This document shows, piece after piece, positions 25,873 through 39,187 of a DNA stretch of 64,000 bases. Under the pieces are notes generated by a model. It did no database searches. It was not told the origin of the DNA and was given only the letters and a program-made list of their open reading frames with translations. Origin of the DNA: Sapria himalayana (Eukaryota > Streptophyta > Magnoliopsida > Malpighiales > Rafflesiaceae); NCBI GenBank assembly GCA_029783825.1, contig JAREIK010000691.1:293933-357932 (forward strand), written 5' to 3'. A program made the position numbers and the translations under genes. Numbering within the stretch: the stretch's first letter is position 1; each line of letters starts with the position of its first letter.

Positions 25873-27790
25873 TGATGCATAAAGGACGTTGCCATGGTGG
25901 AGGTGATAGTGGACACAGAAATGAACCAAATTCATCTAGTATGCTACATTATGTTGCCGAATCAGTACCATCTCATAGCCGCCATATCTAGACTTTAGCA
26001 TCACAATCACCATCTTCATTTTAATCACCATCACCATCATTGAGACCTCTACTATTACCTTTAGCAGATGTAAGCCCACCACCTATTGTGCTTCCTGCCA
26101 CACTTTTGTTCATCTCTATCTTCTACACCACATTTTACACTAATAGTTTCCCCATTTACAAAACCAACAACATCATCAAATGTTGTGCCTTCCTCTACAG
26201 TCAGTGCAAAGTTAGAAATTGAGATCGTGGATGGGAGGTAAAAGAAATTTGTAAAAATGACTTGAAAAAAAATTTTGATGTTTATATTAGTGGTTTTTTA
26301 TATTGTTATAATTTTCTTTTTTCAATGTTATTTATTAATTTGTACACTTTTATTCCATCTAACAAGTGTTCGACTATAATTACAAAGGAGTCCTATTTTA
26401 ATGACTTACAGGTAAAAATAACAATACAAAAGCATTGAAAAATAATTATAAAATTACTTAACTATTATGTTGGTTATTATTCAAGCAGTAAATAATTACG
26501 TTCTTGTTGTTAATAAAAATTCTTTTGTGATTTTTCTATATATAGAATCAATGCACATGGATACCCAAATTTGATGGAAAGATAAAGTCATTATGATAGA
26601 TCATAGCTGCTCAATGGTATTCTAATTTTGTTTATAAATTGAAGAATATGAATGAAAGGCCTGACTTTATATCCGAGGGTGACTGACACGAGTGGCTTAA
26701 GTATTGGCAGGACCTAGGTGTGAAGAAAAATCAGATATTGCCATCAAAAATCGGCAAAGTGAGGTAGCTGGATAAGATATAGAAATCTGTCGACACACAG
26801 AAGGGTCAAAGTCGAGCATTGAGCACACGCGAGATTTGGTACAATTTTAAAATTTTAACATTTATATATTTAGTGGTTGTCCTAATAGTCGAATAAATCA
26901 AACCTCTGCATGGTTTTATTAATTTTGTTAAAATTTTTGATCATTTGTTTTTTAATGACTTAATAAAAACATATTCTAGGTTGGAGAATTGGGTCAAGAT
27001 CCAAAATTTATGAGATTTTTAGGAAGATGCACGTGAAGAAAGTGGATGGCCAGTTTATTGACAACAAGTTTCAGATGATTGCTGTAAGAACTTGTTATAT
27101 TAATAAAATTTTATAAAACTATAGTACATTTTGAAATTGTTTGGAATGCAAAATATTTATTCTATTTTTGTATATCTAGAATAGTTTTTTTTTTCTATTT
27201 TATCTCAAGACCTAATGGAGGAACGTGTGATAGCTGCTCATCAACAAGTTGAGGGTTCTATGGATCTTTAACCAAGTGACTATGATCCTATTTATTAGGA
27301 GACCATAGGAGTTCGTGAGAAGTAAGCGAGTGTATGGAATCAACTCGAAGGGAGTGCCCTTTTCTTGTAGCCGTCATGCTTCGAATTCATCTGTCTCAAT
27401 AATGGTGGATGAGTCAGTCGACTAACAAGAAATGGAAACAATTGAACATATTGTAGTTATGGAGACCAAAATAAAAAAAAGGATGAGCAGATATCACATT
27501 TGAAGGAAAAAATATATTAAATTAAATAACATAAGGATGAGTAGATATCTCATATAGAGGAAGAAATATATGAAATTAAAGTATAGAAGGATGAGCTATA
27601 TACTAATTTGATGGAAGAAATGCAAGAAATTAAAGAAATGAACAATGAGATAAAAAGAATTAACAATGTAAAGCAACAATAGATGTCCTATATGAAGTCA
27701 TAGTTAGCGGCATTGGCACAATAGATAGCATCCTGAGATCTAGCTGCGAAACCTCGCAGGAGAGGCTAGCATTCCCTACAAATTATTAGG
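25873..27790 (+). pseudogene. Transposase_24 (Ptta/En/Spm, TNPA-like) gene, decayed
   Basis: Begins with ATG at 25873 and a glycine- and arginine-rich start (HKGRCHGGGD) followed by an S/P-rich stretch. Further parts, separated by likely introns, are: the motif running from NAHGYPN through SHYDRS (26550-26840, stops present); a segment with KIYEIFRKMHVKKVDGQF-like reading (26980-27080); and DYDPIYETIGVREK followed by EGSALFL and the SxxSIMVDES-like region (27250-27420). It ends in a K/E/I-rich coiled coil (27440-27770) of the repeated EEIYEIK type and a short basic end (AAKPRRRG). This order is that of the plant transposase_24 family, the second protein of CACTA elements, which binds subterminal repeats. 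Stops and shifts make it non-functional. Confidence 0.75.
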
Positions 27791-28129
27791 ATAATTTTGT
27801 ATGAGAATTATTTCTGAACTGTTATTTATTTTTGTCTATCTGTTGCAAATAATTATAATATTCTTTTGTAGGTTTCAGACACATGAAAAAATTATGAATC
27901 TTTTCCCATTAACCTAATTATGAATCGTTGTAGGAGACATTATCTAAGACACATGAAAAAATTCTGATTTAGAGCATTCAGACATTGCCACGGTCATTCC
28001 AATGCGTGGGTCCCATTTTTGTTGATTTCAGTTTTATCAAAGGGAGGGCTAACTTATTTTATCTTAATTATTTTTAAAACATTTTATATTTGCACTCTAT
28101 TTCTCTTAAAACATAATTGCTAGACATCT
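27791..28129 (+). other. 3' flank of transposase_24-like gene
   Basis: No gene. The section 27740-28050 has an inverted, degenerate copy at about 58500-58830 (for example caatgcgtgggtcccat and gacacatgaaaaaattctga). Confidence 0.6.
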
Positions 28130-31100
28130 TTTGGATTTTTGTTAAAGCTGTATGACAATCAAATTTAATTTGTGTTTGTTCATGTCTATAATATTTGTTT
28201 TTATATATCTATGAATATATTTTTGTGTATCTAAATTTTTTGGGAAGAGTTTTAGCCTATTATAGGTATGTAAAAGCCTATTTTTAGCAACGGCCGTGGT
28301 AGCAGCGGCGGCAACGGTAGTAAGGTGACATCAGCTATTGTTGTAAGGTGACATCAGTGGGAGTAGTTGGAGTAGCAGTAGCAGTGTCAGCAGTCACCGC
28401 AGTGGCAGCTATGGTGATGATGGCAGCAGTGGTGGTGGTGGGGACGGTAGAGGTAGCAGCGGCAGCAGTAGTGGTGGTAGTAGCAATGGTGGTGGTGAGA
28501 GCGGTAGCGGTAGCATTGGTAGCACCAGTAGCTGCTACAACAGTAGCAGCAAGTACCAGCAGCGAGAGCATCAGCAGTGGCAGTGGCAACAACATTGGCT
28601 ATGGTAGTGGTAGTGGCAGCGGTAGCGACAATGGCAGTGGCAACGACATCAGCTGTAGGAGTGGAAGTGGCAGCAAAGTAGCAGCAACTACAACAAATCC
28701 GGTATATACATACATATATATTCAGTATATACATACATGTACTACTACAGTATTTTATGTACATACATACTGAGTATATATATGCACTCTATATATATGT
28801 ACGCATAATACTATAGTTTATATGTACATATATTGCAGTAATATATGTATGAGTGAAATACTAGTATATATGTACATATTTACTGTAGTAATATATATTT
28901 ATCAAAACAATGTTTATTTATTTATTTTGATTTGATTTGGTGGTTTAAATTTCATACAAATATTGTACCATATTGTTTCACTTACGAAGCTTGTATAAGT
29001 GAAGACATATTTCACCAAACAAGATGCACCATGACTGGGACAACATTTTTACTGTGGAAAGTTTTTAATCGGAGGAGCAGAGGAAGAGAAAGTAATGTCA
29101 ATGCATTTATAGATTATACTTTATGCACAGTCGGTAGATACATTGATTAATAAGGTGTAATATAATTTTTGTTATTTTTTTTGTTTTAGTTATTTAAAAT
29201 ATTGTGTTAGAATAAGTTATTAAATGATTTTTTTGTTTAATGTAAAAATTTCATTTATAGTTTCTATTTTTATTAAATTTAATTTAAAAATATTAAATTA
29301 TTTACTTAAATTTTTGTTGTAACTGTATGACAATTAAATTTAATTTGTATTTGTTCATGTCTATAATAACTATTTTTATATATCTGTGAATATGTTTGTG
29401 TTTCTTCGAATTTTTTATGTAGAGTTTTAGCCTATTATAGGTATGTAAAAGCCTATTATCAGCAGCGGTAGCAGCGACAATAATAGTAGTGATGGCAGTG
29501 GCGGTAGTTGTGCCAGAAGCGGTAGTGGTGGTAGTTGTACCGGAAGCAGTAGTGGCAGTAGTTGTGCCGGAAGTAGTAGTGGTGGTAGTTGTGCCGGAAG
29601 CAGTAGTGGTGGTAGTTGTGCCGGAAGTGGTAGTGGCGGCACCGGCAACAGTAGTGACGGCAGTGGCAGCTGCGGTGTTGGTAGCGACGGTAGTAGAGGT
29701 AGCTGCAGCAGCTGCAACGGAGGCAGCAAAGGTTGCAGTAGTGGTGGCATCAGCGGCAATAACGGATGCAGCGACAGCAATGGCAGCAGCGGCAGTGACA
29801 GCCATGAAGTTAGAGCTGGCTGCACCAGTAGTGTTGGCAGCTCCGACAGCAGCCACAGCGGCAACGGCAACAGCAACAGGGGCGACAACGATAGTGGGAG
29901 CAGTAGGAATGCCAAAAAATGTAGTATATACATACGTATAAAATTAATATATACGTACATATAATTTTGTAGTATTTTATGTACATATATACAGAGTATA
30001 TATGTACTCGCCATATATGTATGCATAATACTGTAATTTATATGTACAAATACTACAGTAATATATGTATGAGTGAAATGCTAGTATATATGTACATTTT
30101 TGCTGTAGTAATATATATTTATCAAAACATAGTTTTTTTTAATTTATTTGATTTGATTTAGTGGTTTAAATTTCATACAAATGTTGTACCGTATTGTTTC
30201 CCATACGAAGCTTGTATAAGTGAATAGATTTTTCAATTGACATGATGCATCGTGACTCGGACAACTTTTTCATAGCAGAAAGTTGGTGATCGGAGGAGCA
30301 GAGGGAGAGAATGCAACGTCAATGCATTGATAGATTATACTTTATGCACAGTCGGTAAAAACATTGATTAATAAGATGTAATATAATTTTTTTTTTTGTA
30401 ATTTAAAATATTGTATTAGAATAAGTTATTAAATGAATTTTTTTTGTTTAATTTAAAATTTTTATTTATAGTTTCTATTCTTATTAAATTTAATATAAAA
30501 ATATTAAATTATTTAATTTAATTATATTTTAAGCTGTATAACAAACAACTTTAATTTGTGTTTGTTCATGTCTATAATAACTATTTTTATATATCTGCGA
30601 AAATGTTTGTCTTCAAAATTTTTGGGTAGAGTTTTAGCCTATTATAGGTATATAAAAAACTATTATCAGTAGCAGTAGCAGAAGTGATAGCGGCAATAGC
30701 AACACAACGGAAGTGGCGGTGGTGGCAGTGATGGCAGCGGAAGTGGCAGCTGTGGAAGCGACAATAGTGGGAGCTGCAACGGGGGCAGCAGCGGTGGCAA
30801 CATCAGTGGGAGTAGCAGCAGTGAGAGTAGTGGTAGAGGCAACGGTAGTAGCATAAGCAGCAGTGGTAGCAGTGGCAGTAGCGGCGACAGCGGCAACTAC
30901 GACATCCATCAGTAGCACAGGCAGCAGTGGCAACGGTGTCAGAGAATGCAGCAGTGACAGGGGTAGCAGCCAATGCTGCTTCCAGCAACGGCGGCAGCAG
31001 CATTGGCAGCATCGGTAGCAGCAGATGTAGCGGCGATAGTAGTAGTGGTATTTATAGCGATAGTGGCAACAATAGCATTGGTAGGACCAAAAACGGGAGC

Positions 31101-31700
31101 AACATCAACAGCACCAAATGAGATATATACGTATGAATAAACTCAATATATACGTACATATAATACTATAGTATTTTATGTACATATATACTGAGTATAT
31201 TTGTACTCAGTTTATATGTACACATAATACTACTATTTTTATATACATATACTGCAATAATATATGTACGAGTGAAATGCTAGTATATATTTACATATAT
31301 ACTGTATGATTATATATGTATCAAAACATAACTTTTTTTTAATTTGACTGAGTGGTTTATATTTCTTACAGATATGATATCTCATTGTTCCTCATACATA
31401 GCTTTTATAAGTGATAAGATTTTTACTTGACATTACATGTCGTGACTCGGACAACTTTGTCGTAATAGAAATATGATGATTGGAGGAGTGGAGGGAGAGA
31501 AAGCAACATCAATGAATGGACATATTATACTTTATATACTATCTGTAGATACATTGATGAATAAGATGTAATAAAATTTTGTAATTTTTTTATTTCAATT
31601 ATGTAAAATATTGAATTAGACTAAGATATTTAATGAATTTATTTTTTGTTTATTATAAATTATTTATAGTTTCAATTTTTATCCTATTTTATATAAAAAT
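28130..31700 (+). repeat. Three tandem ~1.2-kb units with AGC-type trinucleotide blocks
   Basis: Units start at about 28138, 29313 and 30530 (spacing about 1.18-1.22 kb). Each has the same order: agctgtatgacaatc...tttgttcatgtctataat; tttagcctattataggtat; a trinucleotide block mainly of GTAGCAGCGGCAGTAGTGG type (28290-28690, 29460-29920, 30665-31120); palindromic tatacgtacatata words; and a conserved ~230-bp block with cgaagcttgtataagtgaa, gactcggacaac, gatcggaggagcagagg, caacgtcaatgcat and agattatactttatgcacagtcgg. A fourth, partial unit is at 33420-34010. Alanine-, valine- and serine-rich frames across the trinucleotide blocks are open on both strands and in several frames, so they are artefacts. 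Confidence 0.88.
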
Positions 31701-31749
31701 ATTAAATTATTTAATTAAAAAATTTTAAAATAAATTAAATTATGAAATT

Positions 31750-32186
31750 ATTTTTGAAATTAATATAGATAGGGAAAAATCCATTGCTAAATTAGCAAAG
31801 GAAAATTCCCTTTCTAATTTAGCTAGGGAACTCTTAAAATTAGCGACGGATTCTCCGTCTCTAAATTTATTTAGCTAGTAGCTATTTTTGTCACTAAAAT
31901 TTATCAACAAACACTTTATATTGGGAATCTTCCGTGTTATTTTCGTTTAGCAATGGAAAATCTCATTTAGCTAGCAATTTAATAAGGGAATTTGTCTTTA
32001 TTAGCAACGAATTTTTCCATTGCAAACCTTTTAGCTATAGACACTTTCTGCCACAAATTTTAGCAAGAGACACTTTAGATATGGAACCTATCCATCAGTA
32101 ATCCATTGCTATATCCTGTTTAGCGACAAAGAATGCCCATTTAGCTAGGGAATTATCCCTAGCTAAATGTGATTTTTTTTATAGTA
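31750..32186 (-). repeat. 3' subterminal repeats and TIR of inner CACTA
   Basis: Words such as aatttagctagggaa, agcgacgga and ttgctaaattagc, inverse to those at the 5' end, run up to ccctagctaaatgtgattttttttatagta at the terminus. Confidence 0.8.
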
Positions 32187-32561
32187 TTCCTTTTTGTTTG
32201 GCACTTTCTGACTTTCCTATAATTAACCATGGACTAATGCGTGAAGCTGGGCAACATAGAAGAATATGTTGATGGGGAGTTCACTGGAAATCTTGGAGAA
32301 TTTTTGATTTGGTAATTTAAAATAAGCTCATGATAATCTCGTTGTGTAAAATTTCTAGCAAATGGCAGTTGGTGTTGCATGCGCTAGTCTATTTGTTTAT
32401 TAGTGGCATAGCGTTGTGTTCTTTATTAGTTTGCAAAAGTGTTGTGTTCTTTATTAGTTTGCAAATGTTGTATGATATGCTCTATGTGCAGGTGTAATAA
32501 TGTTCTCTATCTATGTGGAGTACCAAAGGACAAAGAACTAGAAGATGCTGACCATGCTTGA

Positions 32562-33400
32562 GAGACGTATATGTGTGTATTTTATGCCATAGATTAATTT
32601 CTTCTGTTGTCTTTGATTGTATGTGTATTTACATGAAAGGACACATCTATAGCTCTGTGATTATATATATGTACATATAATACTATAGTATATACGTACA
32701 TATATATGGCCTTATATATGTATGTTTATACTCGGTATATATGTACGTATATTCTGTAGTATATACGTACATATATACCGAGTATACACATTTGTGGGTG
32801 CATATTTTTATGTGTATACATGTATATATTGTCATACATACACACCCATTTACTCTCACACACACACACACACACATGTTTGAATATATAATTGCTCGGG
32901 CTGGTCTGGTAATCATCATGGATTACTTACCGATGTATGTCATAAAAGCAATGAATATTAAACCTTCCCCAAGGCCGTGGCATGGAGATATTTCTGGTCT
33001 AGGCAAGCAAGACAGACAGAGGTTGATCTTAAATCTTTTAGTAATTGTGTAGATATGTAATTAGCACATGGTACAATGCATATGTATGAGGAAATATGTT
33101 TTCTTACTGTAGGTTCTACAAAGATTGATTCTAATTGTACTATGTCTTAGGATGATGATGATGATGATTATGATGCTCATGTAGCATCATGTACTTTTAT
33201 AAGATTTCACAAAATTATATTCAATCGGATGGAAAAATGTAATATTACCTGATTTTTACAGGCCGCAAGTGCCATGTGGAATATCAGGTCCTATTTAGTG
33301 AGAAGCAGCTCGATCCATTGTCAAAAACTCGCTCAATCTTAAAATGAGTGGTATGCAAAGAAGTTCATCAGTCAAGCATCATCGCCCACCCCACTTTTAT
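32562..33400 (+). other. 3' flank of SmF-like gene with microsatellites
   Basis: 3' UTR-like sequence to about 32660, palindromic TATAC words at 32660-32790, (CA)n at about 32856-32876, and a short (GAT)n run at 33150-33168. The frame at 32741-33052 crosses these repeats and is not credible. The first 240 bases have an inverted copy at about 57890-58000. Confidence 0.5.
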
Positions 33401-34305
33401 TATTAGTGGCATTAGGAATAGTATTAGAAAATGTGGTATATACATACATACATACTCAGTATATACGTACATATATATTCAGTATATGTACTTATAATAC
33501 TGTAGTTTATATGTACATATAATGTTGTAATATATGTAACTAGTGTAATGCTAGTATATGTTTATATAGACTATAGTATACATGGGTATATATATTGTAG
33601 TATTATATATTTATCAAAACATAACTTTATTTAATTTTTTATTTTGATTTTATTGACAGGTTTAAATTTCATACTGTTATGGTATTGCATTATTCCCCAT
33701 ATGAAGCTTCTATAAGTGAAGGGATTTTTTACGAGAGATGACGCACCATGACTCACACAGCTTTGTCGCATAGAAAGATGGTGATTGGAGAAGATGAGAA
33801 AGAGAGCAACGTCAATGCACGGATAGATTATACTTTATGCACTATTGTTAGATACATTGATGAATAAGATGTAATAAAATGTTGTTATGTTTTTTTTATT
33901 ATGTAAAATATTGTATCAGAATAATTTATTAAATGATTATATTTTGTGTTAATAATAAATTATCATTCATAGTTTGTATTTTTATTCAATTTAATATAAA
34001 AAATTTAAATTATTTATTTAAATTTTTGGAAAAAAAAATAAAATTCTGAAAATAGTTTTGGAATGAAAATTGGTAGGGACTTTTCCCTTGCTAATTTAGC
34101 TATGGAAATCATTATTTTAGCTAAGAAATTTTTTGTCACTAAAATTTTTTAGCCAGGGAATTTTTCCTTCATTAATTTTTAAAGACAAATTCTTTAGATT
34201 GGAAAAGATTTTATCTTTAATTCATTGTTTTATTTTGTTTAGCGAAAGAAAACTCCCATTTAGTTAGGAAATTTTTCCTAGGTGTTTCGGATTTTTCTTG
34301 TAGTG
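33401..34305 (+). repeat. Fourth 3' tandem unit and 3' TIR region of outer CACTA
   Basis: Palindromic tatac words (33430-33610), then the conserved block (tatgaagcttctataagtgaa, tgactcacacagctttgtcgc, caacgtcaatgcac, gattatactttatgcac) to 33870, then AT-rich sequence, and finally subterminal words (tttagctatggaa, tttagttaggaaattttt) ending at the TIR 34292-34305. The trinucleotide block is missing in this unit, reduced to tattattagtggcattagg at about 33400. Confidence 0.75.
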
Positions 34306-34308
34306 TTA

Positions 34309-34341
34309 AAGAGAAAGATAGACACCTACATAGACAGATAG

Positions 34342-34374
<33 letters not shown>

Positions 34375-37300
34375 AACAAATTGATAGAAAGACAGATCGA
34401 TAGATAGATAAATAGACTGATAGATAGACGGAAAAATAAATAGATAGAAACTTAAATAGATTAAAAGATATATAGACATATAGATAGACAAATAGATATA
34501 TAAATAGAATGATAGGCAAATAGATAGACAAATATATAACATATAGATAGACAAATAGATAGATAGATAGATAGATATATAGATATACTTATGGATAGAT
34601 AGATAGATAGATAGATAAAAAGGAAGATATAGTATTTGACAAATAGATAATTAGATAGATAGACAAATAGATAGAAAGATAATTAGTAAGATATATATAG
34701 ATAGATAGATAGATAGACAGATAGATATATATAGATAGATAGATATATAGATAGATAGATATATAGAAAGACAAATATATAGATAGATAGATAGATAAAT
34801 AAATAGATAAATATATAGATAGATAGACAATAATATAGACAAATAGATAGAATGATAGATAAAAAGATAGATAGATAGATAAATAGACAAATAGAATGAT
34901 AGATAGATAGATAGACAGATAGAATGATAGATAGATAGACAGACATATAGATAAATAGATAGACAGACAGTCAGTCAGTCAGACAGACAAATAGATAGGT
35001 AGATAGAAAGATAGATAAATAGATAGAAATAGGGATAGACAGACAGGCAGATAGATTGATAGATAGATAGAAAAATAGATAGATATATAGATAGATAGAC
35101 AGAAAGATAAACATATAGATATACAAATAGATAGATAGATATATAAATAGATATATAGATAGATAAAAAAATTAATAGATAGAAAGATAGACATCTGGAT
35201 AGATAGATAAATAGATAGATAGAAAGATAGATTGATAGAAAGATAGATAGATAAAGAGATATATAGACAAATAGATAGATAAATAAATAAATAGATAAAT
35301 AGATAAATAGACAGACAAATAGACAAATCGACAGTCAGATAGTTATATCAATAAAATGACATATAGATAGATAGATTGATAAACAGATAGATAAACAGAT
35401 TGATAAACAGATTGATATATAGATTTATAGATAGATAGATAGATAGGCATAACTATATATAGATAGATAGATAAATAGTAGATAAATAGACATATAGTTA
35501 GAGAAATAGATAGACAAGTTGATAGATAGATCAATAGATAGATAGTTAGAATGATAGATAAATAGATGGATATAGAGATTGATAGTTAGATATATAGAAA
35601 TATAGATTGATAAATAAATAGATTGATAGATAAATAGAAAGATAGATAATTAGACATATATATAGATAAATAGTTAATGGATAGATAGATACAGTTATAT
35701 ATATGTAAATAGACAAATTTATAGACAAATTGTTACACAAATAGATAGACAGATAAATAGAAAGATATGTACATAAACAGAAAAATAGATAGATAGATAG
35801 ACCGATAAATAGAGAGATAGATAGACAAATAGTTAGATATATAGATAGATAAATAATTAAATAGATAAATAGATATATAGAGAAATATTTAGGTAGTTAT
35901 ATAGACAGATAGATAGATATAGATAGAAAGAAAATAAAACAAATAGATAGACAAATAGATAAACAAATTTATGGACATATAGATACATAGTTAGTTAGTT
36001 TTATAGATAGATAGATTAATTGATTTATAGATTGAAAAATAGATATATAGGTAGTTAAATAGATAGATACACATATAGATAGTCAAATTAGTAGACAAAT
36101 AGATCGAAAAATAGATAGAAAAATAGATAGATAGATATATAGATAGAAAGATATACACAAAGATATACAGATAGATAGATAAATAAATAGATAGATAGTT
36201 TGATAGATAGATAGATAGATAGACAAATATATAGGTAATTAGTTATGCTAATAGATACACAAATATATTGAAAGAAAGATAATTACATATATATATATAT
36301 ACACACACAGATAGATACATTAATAGATATATAGATAGATACATAGTCAGATAGATAGATGGATATATCATTAGATAGATAGATAGATAGTTAGTTAGTA
36401 AAATGGATAGACATATTGATATAAAGATGTATAAATTGATAGAAACATTAATAGACAAATAGATATATCGATTGTTAGAAATTAATATATATACACATTT
36501 AGATAGACAAATAGATTGACAAATAAATAGAATGATAAATAGACACATAGATAGATAGATATATAATAGATATATAGAATGAAGAATGAAAGATAGATAG
36601 ACATATAGTTAGACATATATAGACATATATAGATATATATAGACAGATAGAAAAATAGATAGATAGATAGATATATAGACAAATAGATATATAGATGGAA
36701 AGAAAGATAGATTGGTAACATATAGATAGATAGGTATATAAATTGACATATAGATATAATATATATAAACATATAGATTGAAAAATAGATAGATAGATAG
36801 ATAAAAAATAGATAGATAGATAATTACATAGATAGATAAATAAATAGAGAGACAATTAAATAGACAAATGGATAGACAGATAAAAAGACAAATAAATAGA
36901 AAGATAGATAGACAGATAGCTATACATATAGATAGAATATATATAGACATATAGATAGACAAATAGATAAATAGATATATAGATAGACATATAGCTAAAC
37001 AAATAGATAGATAGATAGATAGATATATATATATATAGATTTATACATAGATAAATAAATAGATATATAGATAGATAGATATATAGATTGATAGACAGAT
37101 AGATAAATTGATAGATAGATAAATAGATATAAAAAATAGATATAAATATATAAAGATAGAAAGTTAGATAGACTATAAAAGACAAATAGATATAAAGATA
37201 GATTGACATTTACATAAATAGATAGATAACTAATCAGATAGATAGAGATATAAATAGATAGAAAGATATATAGATAGATTCTTAGAAAGATAGATGGGCA

Positions 37301-39187
37301 TAGAGATAAAGAGATTGATTGACAAATCGATGGACTCATAGATATATATAGTTAAATAAATAAATAGAGAGATAAACAGATAGATTGATAAATATATAGA
37401 TATATAGATAGAAAGATAGATAAATAGATAGTCAAATAGTGAGATAGATAGATAGACAGATAGATTCAAAGATTGATAGATAGATAGATAGATAATTAGA
37501 CAGATTGATAGACACACATATATATAGATCTATAGAAAAACATATAAAATAATAGATAGATAGACGGATAGATAAATAGATAGATGGACAGATAGATAGA
37601 TATAAATACATATAAATAGACAGATAGATAGAATAATAGATAGATAGGCAAATAGATATAGTAAAAGATAGATATTTAGATTGATAGATAGACTGATAGA
37701 CATATTGATAATTAGATTGATAGATTGATATATGGATGGATAGATAATTTGTTAGTAAAATTGAAAGATAAATTGATAGATAGATTGATAGACATATTGA
37801 TAGATAGAAAGATTCATCGATGGATTGATAAATAGATAGACAAATAGATATATATATAGATAAAAAGATGGACAGATAAATAGATAGATAAATTGACTTA
37901 TATATCGATAGATCGACAAATATATATAGAGTTTGTTAGAAAAATTGATAGAAGATAGATAGATAGAGATATAGATAGATAGAAAGAAAGATAGATAGAT
38001 AGAAATGAATGAAAGATAGATAGATAGTTAGACAGATAGATGGATAGAAAGATAGATATGTGTGTGTGTGTGTGTGTGTAGATAGATAGATTGATAGATA
38101 CAAATGTAGATAGATAGATGGAGAGATAAATATATAGATAGATAGATAGATATACATATAGATAAACAGATAGATACATAAATAAATAAATAGAAACAAA
38201 ATTAGAAAGATAGAAATACAAAAAGATTCACACATAGATAATAGATACATATATAGATAATGAGATATATAGATAAATAGATAGATATAAAGGCAGATAG
38301 ATAAAAAATACATTGAAAAATAGATAGACATATAGAAATAAAGATAGATAGACATATAGGTAGATAGATAGATAGCTTTATATACAAATAGATAGATAGA
38401 TATAGTGAAAGATAATAGATATAAAGATCGATAGATATATTGATTGACAAATAGATTGACAAATAGATTGACAAATAGATATAGTGATAAATAAACAGAT
38501 ATAAAGACTTATAGAAAGAAAGAAAGATTGATTGATTGATATATATATGTATAGACAAATTTATAGATAGATAGATAAATAGAAAAATAGATAGATAGAT
38601 AGATAGAAAAAGATATAGATAGATCTATAGAAAATGGATATATAGATAGATAAACAAATAAATAGTCAAGTATTTGATAGATAAATATATAGATAGATAG
38701 ATAGCTTAATAGAGGGATAGATAGACAAATAAAAAGATAGATAGATAGGCAGAGACATAGACAGATAAATAGAGAAATATTTAGATAGATAGACGGAGAC
38801 ATAGATAGATAAATAGAAAAATAGATAGATAGATATATAAATAGATATATAGATAGATAGATAGGCAAATAAATAAACAAATAAATATATAGATAGTTAG
38901 ATAAATTGATAGATAGGTAGATCTATATATATACAGATAAATAGATAGATAGATATCTAAATTAACAGATAGATAGACATACATATAGATAGATAGATAG
39001 ATATAAAAATAAATATATAGATAGACATATAGATAGGTAGGTAGGTAGTTAGATAGATAGTTAGATATATAAATTGATAGATAGATAGACAGATAGATAG
39101 ACAAATAGATATATAGATATATATATATATATATAAGATAGATAGAAATATAGCTAGAAAGATAAATAGAAAGATGTCAGATAGATA
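34309..39187. repeat. Main GATA/TAGA array, 4.9 kb
   Basis: Uninterrupted imperfect TAGA repeats with frequent ACAAATAGATAG and ATATAGATAG variants, (TA)n at about 34347-34363 and a (GT)n run at about 38060-38078. A copy of acaaattgtta (35725-35735) mirrors the outer CACTA target site. All long frames, on the minus strand, are Y/L/S/I low-complexity translations. Confidence 0.95.

Larger units (their letters stand above)
15367..32189 (+). mobile_element. Inner CACTA (En/Spm) element, 16.8 kb
   Basis: The left end at 15370 reads TACTACAAGAAAAT (a C-to-T variant of CACTA), and the right end at 32186 is its degenerate inverse (...TTTTTTATAGTA). Both are flanked by ttc (15367-15369, 32187-32189). 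The inverted subterminal word atttagctaggga follows both ends. The interior has 5' subterminal repeats, AT-rich leader, satellite block, a TNP2-like gene, a transposase_24-like gene, a trinucleotide-rich tandem array and 3' subterminal repeats. The genes are too decayed for autonomous movement. Insertion was into an intron of the SmF-like gene, in sense orientation. Confidence 0.8.
15121..32561 (+). pseudogene. SNRPF: SmF-like (snRNP core protein F) gene split by a CACTA
   Basis: Four exons with canonical splice sites: 15121-15209, 15281-15317, 32247-32311 and 32492-32561 (TGA). They give 261 nt, 86 codons plus stop, matching the ~88-residue spliceosomal protein SmF (Sm ring of U1, U2, U4, U5 snRNPs). 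Readable blocks: TIPVNPKTFLNNLTEK, VIVKLK, SVDFYINL, EEYVDGEFTGNLGE, CNNVLYL, GVPKDKE. Compared with SmF there is one extra base in the first visible exon (near 15190) and one base missing at the start of the next. These compensate, so about eight residues (VRNGIQS in place of WGMEYKG) are out of frame but the rest is in register. The Sm2 Arg before CNNV is Trp, removing an RNA-contact residue. The first exon is not identified. A 16.8-kb CACTA fills the intron 15318-32246. Introns show DNA-level copying; probably a captured gene copy, not a working one. Confidence 0.85.

Noticed and set aside
28335..31121. Alanine/valine/serine-rich frames over the trinucleotide islands
   Set aside because: Open on both strands and in several frames at once, varying in length among the three tandem units, with no flanking coding sequence.
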